A stretch of 6,500 bases of DNA from Verrucomicrobiota bacterium (GTDB taxonomy: Bacteria > Verrucomicrobiota > Verrucomicrobiia > Opitutales > Oceanipulchritudinaceae): positions 1 to 6,500 of the forward strand of contig JAAAOD010000099.1 in the NCBI GenBank assembly GCA_009908535.1, in the 5' to 3' direction. Positions 1 to 5,397 of the stretch are shown here, piece by piece. Position 1 is the stretch's first letter. Every line of letters begins with the position of its first letter. Below the pieces are notes generated by a model, which was given only the letters and a program-made list of their open reading frames with translations, had not been told where the DNA came from and did not search any database. Both the position numbers and the translations under genes were made by a program.

Positions 1-1315
1 TGGAAATCGTCATTACGAGCGGTACTATCCCGGACGCGAACTGGCGGCGCACATCATCGGCTATCTGAACCGCGAGGACACCCCCGTGATGGGCGTGGAG
101 CGGGCACTGGATTACTATCTGCGCGGCCAGGCCGGCTGGCGCGAGACGGAAGTGGACGGCCATCGCCGCGAGCTGGTTGCCTTCCGCGACCGCGAGGTGC
201 CCGCGCGGGACGGCCTTCATGTACGCCTGACCCTCGACCTTTTCGTACAGGCGACGGTGGAGGAGGAGATGGCACGCCTCGTCGAGGAGATGTCGCCGAA
301 GGCGGCGACGATCATCGTATCGGAACCCGACAGCGGGGAGATCCTCGCCCTCGCCAACCATCCGACCTTTGACCCGAACCGTTTTCCGGAATATCCCATC
401 GCCTCGCAGCGCAACCGGGCCGTGGCCGACCAGATCGAGCCGGGCTCCACCTTCAAGATCGTCACGGTGGCGGCCGCCCTCGAGGAGGGAGTGGTGCAGC
501 CTGCCACCCCTATCGACTGCGCCCGCGAATACGCGGAATACAACGGCGTCCGGATTCCGCTGCCACAGGATTCCAAAACCCTGGGGACGGTCCCGGTCCA
601 TCGCGTCCTCGTGAAATCGAGCAACCGCGGCGCCGCTCAGATCGGCATGATGCTGGGAGAGCGGCGGATGCACGACTGGGCGGCGAAGTTCGGGTTCGGA
701 CGGGAACCCGGCTGGCCGCTTCCCGGAGCCGTCGCCGGGCAACTGCACGCCGTGGAGGACTGGGACGGCTACACCATCAGCCGCCTGCCGACCGGTTACG
801 CGGTCGGGGCGACACCGCTGCAGATCCACCTCGCCACCGCCGCCATCGCGAACGAAGGGAGCGCGACTGCTCCCCGCCTTTTCCTTGACCTGCAGCGGGA
901 GGAACCAGCGCAAACGGTGCCGCTGGGCAGCGAAAAAGAGCGCGGCATCGTTTCGCGGGAAACGGCCGAATGGATGCGCGCCATGCTCAGCGACGTGGCC
1001 ACGAGCGAAGGCACGGCCGGGCGCGCGCGCATCCCGGGATACGCCGTCGCCGGCAAGACCGGCACGACGCGCAAGCTCGTCGAGGGCCGCTACACCTGGC
1101 GTCACCACATCAGTTCCTTCACCGGCTTTTTCCCCGCTCCCGATCCGCGTGTCGTCATCACGGTAATCGTCGATGACGCGGATCCGGATGGTCTGCCCGC
1201 CTACGGGGGCGTGGTCGCCGCGCCGGTCTTCCGGCGCATCGGCGAAGCGCTCATTCCGCATCTTTCGATCCGAAAACCGCACAACTGGCAACCTTTCCTC
1301 GTCCAACATGAATAG
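1..1315 (+). CDS. ftsI: FtsI/PBP3-type class B penicillin-binding protein, 5' partial
   Basis: This is the C-terminal 437 residues of a septal peptidoglycan D,D-transpeptidase; reading frame is open from base 2, so the start lies upstream of the window. The fragment opens with the end of the pedestal/dimerisation region (RYYPGRELAAHIIGYLN, then GVERALDYYLRG), typical of class B PBPs. All three transpeptidase motifs are present and normally spaced: STFK with the acylated Ser (bases 446-457, fragment residues 149-152), SSN (617-625, residues 206-208) and KTGTT (1055-1069, residues 352-356). The protein ends about 80 residues after KTG with no PASTA domain. Known family role: periplasmic, membrane-anchored enzyme crosslinking stem peptides at the septum together with FtsW. 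Class B membership is certain from the motifs. The choice of FtsI over the elongation enzyme PBP2 rests mainly on its position directly before murE. The GTG/ATG codons at 86-91 are internal, because homology continues upstream of them. Confidence 0.93.
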   Translation, partial: GNRHYERYYPGRELAAHIIGYLNREDTPVMGVERALDYYLRGQAGWRETEVDGHRRELVAFRDREVPARDGLHVRLTLDLFVQATVEEEMARLVEEMSPKAATIIVSEPDSGEILALANHPTFDPNRFPEYPIASQRNRAVADQIEPGSTFKIVTVAAALEEGVVQPATPIDCAREYAEYNGVRIPLPQDSKTLGTVPVHRVLVKSSNRGAAQIGMMLGERRMHDWAAKFGFGREPGWPLPGAVAGQLHAVEDWDGYTISRLPTGYAVGATPLQIHLATAAIANEGSATAPRLFLDLQREEPAQTVPLGSEKERGIVSRETAEWMRAMLSDVATSEGTAGRARIPGYAVAGKTGTTRKLVEGRYTWRHHISSFTGFFPAPDPRVVITVIVDDADPDGLPAYGGVVAAPVFRRIGEALIPHLSIRKPHNWQPFLVQHE

Positions 1316-1433
1316 TGTCCCCCTTCTTGACCGCAATGAAACCCACCCCGCAACCCACGCCCGCAACCGTCTCGCCGATTGTCATGTCAACGCTTCGGCG
1401 ATGCTGCTGCACCGAGCCCACCGGGAGCGTCGT
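1316..1433 (+). other. ftsI-murE junction: C-rich tract and small hairpin
   Basis: This 118-base stretch is the only sizeable non-coding gap in the window, assuming murE starts at 1434. Bases 1316-1368 hold about 27 C against 7 G on the + strand, and the 9-mer CCCGCAACC occurs twice (1347-1355 and 1360-1368). Just downstream, TCGCCGA (1372-1378) can pair with TCGGCGA (1395-1401); inside the loop TTG (1379-1381) can pair with CAA (1388-1390). No U-tract follows, so it is not an intrinsic terminator. No convincing promoter was found. The murE frame stays open through the whole stretch back into ftsI, so it could instead encode a murE N-terminal extension. Function is unknown; a regulatory role is inference only. 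Confidence 0.45.
1423..1427 (+). promoter_or_regulatory. Ribosome binding site of murE
   Basis: GGGAG lies 6 bases before the ATG at 1434. It is the main reason for choosing that start over the ATG at 1308, which has no purine-rich sequence at a suitable distance. A second in-frame ATG at 1440 is slightly further from the site and is less likely but possible. Confidence 0.65.
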
Positions 1434-2918
1434 ATGAGCATGGGATTGCAACCACTGGTGCGCGGCCTTCCGGGCATCAAGATCACCGGCCCGGCGAACC
1501 GCCGCGTCGCCGGTCTTGCCACGGACTCGCGGCGCGTCATGGCGGAGGGCCTCTTTTTCGCGCTTCCCGGTCGGCGTACCGACGGCTACCACTACATCGA
1601 GGAAGCGGTCGGGCGGGGAGCCACCGTCGTGGTCTGCGAGAAGGATTGTTGGGTTCCGCCCAAGGTCACTCTTGTCCAGGTCCCCGATATCCGTGCCGCG
1701 GTGGCGCAGATGGCGGCCCGCTTTCACAAGCAACCGGAAAGCAAACTCCAATTGACCGGCTTTCTCGGCACGAGTGGAAAGACGGTGGCGGCGAACCTGC
1801 TTCATCATTTCCGGAAGGAACGGCAGCCCTCGGGGCTGATCGGAACGCTTTCCTATGCGGTGGGCAACCGCAGCCTGCCGGCGCACCGGACGACCCCGGA
1901 ACCGGTGGAAATGTACGCGCTGCTGCACCAGATCCATGACTGCGGACTGGAGCGCGCCATTCTTGAAGTCAGCGCGCACGGGATCGACCAGGGCCGGGTG
2001 GCGGGCCTTCCTTTCCAGACCCTCGCCCTTCTCAACCTCACCCCTGAGCACCTCGATTACCACGGTTCGCACGAGGCCTGCTGTGAACTGGAAGCCGGAT
2101 TCATCGCCGCGCAGGGCAAGCACCTGCGCCATCTGGTCGCGGGAATCGACGACGCCGAAGTCCGCGAACGGATCGAGAGGATGGAGCTGCCCTCGCGAAC
2201 GCGCCTCCTCAGCTTCGGCCTTGCCGAGGAAGCGACGTTCCGGGCCACGGAAGTTCGCTACAGCGAGAAGGACACCCGCTTCACCCTGCATTGGCCGGAG
2301 GGCAAGCTGAAGCTGGTCAGCCCGCTGATCGGCGAATTCAACCTGCAGAATGTCCTCGCCGCCCTCGCCGCCGGGTATGCCGACGGACTGACAGTGGAGG
2401 AAATGGGCGCGGCGCTGCTTTCCTTCAACGGGGTCCCCGGGCGCATGGAGCGCCTTGAGGAGGGCCAGTCTTTCACCATTCTCACCGATTACATGCACAC
2501 CGAGGCCGCTTACGAAAAGGGGCTCCGCATGGTGCGCAGCCTGACCAAGGGCCGCCTCCTGACGGTCTTTGGCTGTGGCGGGGACCGGGATCCGCGCAAG
2601 CGGCCGGTGGTCACCCGCATCGTCGCGGAGCAGAGCGACCTCGCCCTCGCGACGGCGGACAATCCGCGCAGCGAGGAACTGTCGTCAATTTTTGAGCACA
2701 TGCGGGAAGGCAACGAAGGGCGGGACAACCTCCGCTTTCTCGCGGACCGTCGATCGGCGATTGCGGAGGCCCTTGCCGAAGCGCGCCCCGGCGATACCGT
2801 CCTGATCGCGGGTAAGGGACATGAGCGCTTCCAGGAATACGCCGATTGCGTCGTGCCTTTTGACGACCGCGCGGTGGTGCGCGAAATCCTTCGCAACCGG
2901 GAATGGCGAAACCGATAG
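1434..2918 (+). CDS. murE: UDP-MurNAc-L-Ala-D-Glu:meso-diaminopimelate ligase MurE
   Basis: A 494-residue cytoplasmic Mur ligase of normal family length; it adds the third residue of the stem peptide using ATP. The N-terminal UDP-binding domain shows TDSRRV (30-35) and FFALPG (41-46). The central ATPase domain has the P-loop GTSGKT (112-117), EVSAHG (178-183) and NLTPEHLDYHG (201-211). The C-terminal domain has GRMER (336-340), DYMHT (352-356), FGCGGDRD (379-386) and KRP. DNPR (409-412) and GKGHE (460-464) are the residues that select meso-diaminopimelate in characterised MurE enzymes, so DAP and not lysine is predicted. The seven superfamily invariants appear retained: K116, E178, H206, N303, N306, R337, D352. 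Oddities: the P-loop reads GTSGKTV where GTNGKTT is usual, DYAHTPDAL has become DYMHTEAAY, and the position of the carbamylated Lys (K224 in E. coli) is Glu220. The start follows a good ribosome binding site and matches the usual N-terminal length. An ATG at 1308 would add 42 residues. Confidence 0.94.
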   Translation: MSMGLQPLVRGLPGIKITGPANRRVAGLATDSRRVMAEGLFFALPGRRTDGYHYIEEAVGRGATVVVCEKDCWVPPKVTLVQVPDIRAAVAQMAARFHKQPESKLQLTGFLGTSGKTVAANLLHHFRKERQPSGLIGTLSYAVGNRSLPAHRTTPEPVEMYALLHQIHDCGLERAILEVSAHGIDQGRVAGLPFQTLALLNLTPEHLDYHGSHEACCELEAGFIAAQGKHLRHLVAGIDDAEVRERIERMELPSRTRLLSFGLAEEATFRATEVRYSEKDTRFTLHWPEGKLKLVSPLIGEFNLQNVLAALAAGYADGLTVEEMGAALLSFNGVPGRMERLEEGQSFTILTDYMHTEAAYEKGLRMVRSLTKGRLLTVFGCGGDRDPRKRPVVTRIVAEQSDLALATADNPRSEELSSIFEHMREGNEGRDNLRFLADRRSAIAEALAEARPGDTVLIAGKGHERFQEYADCVVPFDDRAVVREILRNREWRNR

Positions 2919-4303
2919 GAATGGACGGGGAGCGTGCAGCCATTGCGTGTGACGGCCGCTGGCGGGGAAACCCGCCGCCGGTCCTCGGCCGTTTCGCCCA
3001 CGACACCCGGCGGATGCGCGGCGGGGAAACCTTTGTCGCCCTGCGCGGGGAGCGCGCGGACGGGCATGAGCACCTCGCCGCCGCGCAGGAACAGGGCGCC
3101 CTCGCCGCCCTTGTGGAGCGGCCGCGCGCAGAGGTCAGCCTGCCCCAACTGGTCGCGCAGGACAGCCTGCGCGCCCTGCAAATGATCGCGACGGCGGCGC
3201 GGCAGGAATTTAGCGGACCGGTGGTCGGTATCACCGGAAGCTTTGGCAAGACGACGGTGCGGGAAATGCTCGGGTGCGCCCTCGGCGGAGGCTGGTACCG
3301 CACAAAGGAAAACTTCAACAACCACATCGGCCTCCCCCTCAGCCTTCTCGAACTCGTCGCCGAAGGCGCGGAGGGAGCAATCCTCGAGGCCGGCATCAAC
3401 CGGGCGGGCGAGATGGAGCTGCTCGCCGGAATCCTGCAACCCGACCACGCGGTCATTACCGGAGTGGGACCGGCCCACCTCGAGCAGCTCGGGGACCTCG
3501 ACGGGGTGGCCCGCGAAAAGGCGCGCCTTGCCGCTGCCGTCCCCGCCGGTGGGATCGTGGTGCTGCCGCTCGAGCTCCTCCGCTACGCGCCCTTCCGCGA
3601 GGCGGCGGCGGGGAAACGGGTCATCGCGATCGACGGGGCGGGGGAAGGGATTCCCGGGCTTTCGGGAGATGTAGCAATTTACCACTACAAATGGACTGAT
3701 GAAAACGGCCCGGAGGGAGGTGTCCTGACCATGGAGACGCCTTCCTTCCGCGGCCGGCTTTCCTTTGCGGCGGGAAGCCGCGGCATGGTGCGCAACCTCG
3801 CCCTCGTCGTCGCCATGGCCGGCGCCCTCGGAAGGGAAGCGGATGCCATCCGCCACGGCCTCGCCGCGTGGCGCCCGTTCCGCCAGCGGGGGGAAATCCT
3901 TCAATGCGGCAAGGGCCATTTCTATATCGACTGTTACAACGCCAATCCGGTCTCCATGATCGACAGTATGGAGCGTTTCAGGCGGCGCTTCGCGGACCGT
4001 CCGCACTTCTACGTCCTCGGCGGCATGGCGGAACTCGGCCCGGCGGAGGCGGACTGGCACCGCGACACCGCGCGGCGGCTCCCGCTTGTTCCCGGCAACC
4101 CCGTGGCCCTGGTCGGGGAAGCGGCGGCCTGGTATCAGGAAGGCCTCGCCGAACGCACGGACGGTCCCTGGGAGCCGCGGATCGTCGAGGACGCGGCTGA
4201 GCTGGCCATGGAACTGGAGGATTTCGAGGGGGCGGTTTTCCTCAAGGGCAGCCGCCGCCATGCCCTGGAACGCCTTTTACCGGAGGAGGCAACGCCATGC
4301 TGA
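2903..4303 (+). CDS. murF: UDP-MurNAc-tripeptide:D-alanyl-D-alanine ligase MurF
   Basis: A 466-residue cytoplasmic ligase that joins D-Ala-D-Ala to UDP-MurNAc-tripeptide, the last soluble step before MraY. Visible are HDTRRM (33-38) and TFVALRGER (43-51) of the N-terminal domain, P-loop GITGSFGKTT (109-118), ENFNNHIGLPLSLL (136-149), LEAG (161-164) and AHLE (191-194), and YNANPVSM (345-352) and LKGSRRHALERLL (447-459) of the C-terminal domain. These, with the position between murE and mraY, make the assignment secure. The carbamylatable Lys is kept (K206 in VAREK). Departures from the family: the usual GxHNxxN reads SRGMVRN (292-298), losing the first Asn, and LGDM reads LGGM (372-375). Two starts are possible. 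ATG 2903 overlaps murE by 16 bases. ATG 2921 lies 2 bases after the murE stop and gives an N-terminus nearer E. coli length. Neither has a well-spaced Shine-Dalgarno, so translation is probably coupled to murE. Confidence 0.94.
   Translation: MAKPIGMDGERAAIACDGRWRGNPPPVLGRFAHDTRRMRGGETFVALRGERADGHEHLAAAQEQGALAALVERPRAEVSLPQLVAQDSLRALQMIATAARQEFSGPVVGITGSFGKTTVREMLGCALGGGWYRTKENFNNHIGLPLSLLELVAEGAEGAILEAGINRAGEMELLAGILQPDHAVITGVGPAHLEQLGDLDGVAREKARLAAAVPAGGIVVLPLELLRYAPFREAAAGKRVIAIDGAGEGIPGLSGDVAIYHYKWTDENGPEGGVLTMETPSFRGRLSFAAGSRGMVRNLALVVAMAGALGREADAIRHGLAAWRPFRQRGEILQCGKGHFYIDCYNANPVSMIDSMERFRRRFADRPHFYVLGGMAELGPAEADWHRDTARRLPLVPGNPVALVGEAAAWYQEGLAERTDGPWEPRIVEDAAELAMELEDFEGAVFLKGSRRHALERLLPEEATPC
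4282..4289 (+). promoter_or_regulatory. Strong ribosome binding site of mraY
   Basis: GGAGGAGG lies inside the end of murF, 7 bases before the mraY ATG at 4297. It is the best Shine-Dalgarno match at any gene start in this window, and it fixes the mraY start. It would let mraY initiate efficiently even though its start overlaps the murF stop. Confidence 0.85.
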
Positions 4304-5397
4304 CCGAACTCGCGGAATTGGAAGGCGTCTGGGGCCCGTTGCGACTTTTTCGCTACATTTCCTTCCGCGGGCTTGGCGGTGCCGCCACGGCCCTGTTTAT
4401 CGGCATGTGGCTCGCCCCTTTCCTGATCAACCGACTGCGCCGGATCAAGGCCCGGCAGGTCCTCCGGAGGGAGGACGAGGTCGGCGCGCTGGCCGATCTG
4501 CACGAGAGCAAGGAAGGTACCCCGACCATGGGCGGCCTCATCGTCTTTATCTCCCTGACCGCCTCCACCCTTCTGTGGGCGCAGTGGAACGTTTTCGTCC
4601 TCACGGGTCTTTTTGTCTTCGCGGGCCTGACCCTGATCGGTTTCATGGACGATTACCGCAAGATCAGCGCCTCCTCCAGCCGCGGCCTGCCCGGACGTTA
4701 CAAGCTCCTCGGGCAGGCGCTGCTCACGGTGGTGGCCCTGGCCATTCTTCTCTGGCATCCGGACAGCAGCGCATTCGTCCGCCAGTTATGGCTGCCGTTC
4801 TACAAGGAGCCGATCGTGGCGGCCCTGCCGCTCCCGTTCCTCTTCCTGTTCCTTTTCCTCGTCCTCGCCGGCTCCAGCAACGCCATCAACCTTACCGACG
4901 GCGTCGACGGCCTGGCCATCGGGTGCACCGTCACCGTGGCGATGGCCTACGGCTTGATGGCCTACGCCGCCGGCAACGCCATTTACGCGGAGTACCTGCT
5001 TCTTCCCTTCATGCCCGGGACGGGGGAATTGACGGTTCTCTGCGCCGTTCTCTGCGGGGCCTGCCTCGCCTTCCTCTGGCACAATGCGCACCCGGCGGCG
5101 GTTTTCATGGGCGATACCGGAAGCCTTGCCCTCGGCGGGCTCATCGGCATCATCGCCTTCATGATCCTGCAGCCCGTAACGCTGGTCCTCATCGGGGGCA
5201 TTTTCGTCCTTGAGGCGATTTCGGTCATTCTTCAGGTCGGCTCTTTCAAGCTCACCGGCAAGCGGATTTTCCGCATGGCCCCGCTGCATCATCATTTTGA
5301 ATTGAAAGGCTGGGCGGAGACGCAGGTGGTCATCCGTTTCTGGATCCTTTCCCTCGTCTTCGCCGTCATCGGCCTCGCCACTCTGAAACTGCGATGA
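4297..5397 (+). CDS. mraY: Phospho-N-acetylmuramoyl-pentapeptide transferase MraY
   Basis: A complete 366-residue polytopic membrane enzyme that transfers phospho-MurNAc-pentapeptide from UDP to undecaprenyl phosphate, making lipid I. About ten hydrophobic segments are visible, near residues 22-45, 78-96, 98-117, 137-153, 172-194, 205-225, 243-262, 272-291, 294-315 and 343-363, as in the family. Diagnostic motifs are HESKEGTPTMGG (69-80), the Asp pair in GFMDDY (D118, D119), NAINLTDGVDGLA (195-207), FMGDTGSLALGG (270-281, with catalytic-site D273) and the loop MAPLHHHFELKGW (327-339). The C-terminus ends LKLR, as in many orthologues. The segment between QVLR (54-57) and H69 is about five residues longer than in E. 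coli, a lineage marker rather than a defect. The ATG overlaps the murF stop by 7 bases (ATGCTGA) and has a strong ribosome binding site. Its own stop overlaps the murD start. All catalytic residues are present, so the enzyme should be active. Confidence 0.97.
   Translation: MLTELAELEGVWGPLRLFRYISFRGLGGAATALFIGMWLAPFLINRLRRIKARQVLRREDEVGALADLHESKEGTPTMGGLIVFISLTASTLLWAQWNVFVLTGLFVFAGLTLIGFMDDYRKISASSSRGLPGRYKLLGQALLTVVALAILLWHPDSSAFVRQLWLPFYKEPIVAALPLPFLFLFLFLVLAGSSNAINLTDGVDGLAIGCTVTVAMAYGLMAYAAGNAIYAEYLLLPFMPGTGELTVLCAVLCGACLAFLWHNAHPAAVFMGDTGSLALGGLIGIIAFMILQPVTLVLIGGIFVLEAISVILQVGSFKLTGKRIFRMAPLHHHFELKGWAETQVVIRFWILSLVFAVIGLATLKLR

Noticed and set aside
1327..1356. A possible promoter with TTGACC as -35 box before murE
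   Set aside because: No -10-like sequence occurs at 16-18 bases downstream; the region there reads GCAACC.
1173..1433. A murE start far upstream at 1173, inside ftsI
   Set aside because: It would overlap ftsI by more than 140 bases and add 87 residues unlike any MurE; the frame is simply open by chance in GC-rich DNA.
1251..2498. A 415-codon open frame on the - strand
   Set aside because: It is antisense to murE with composition typical of a shadow frame, and no motif is recognisable.
2658..2669. Lysine-type MurE specificity
   Set aside because: The specificity motif reads DNPR, the diaminopimelate form, and GKGHE is also present.
2510..4261. A 583-codon open frame on the - strand
   Set aside because: It lies antisense to murE and murF, shows no recognisable domain, is rich in Arg, Ala and Pro, and is explained by the scarcity of stop codons in GC-rich DNA opposite real genes.
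4086..5213. A 375-codon + strand frame overlapping murF and mraY
   Set aside because: It is an Arg/Pro/Gly-rich alternative reading of clear murF and mraY coding sequence, both of which carry full motif sets.
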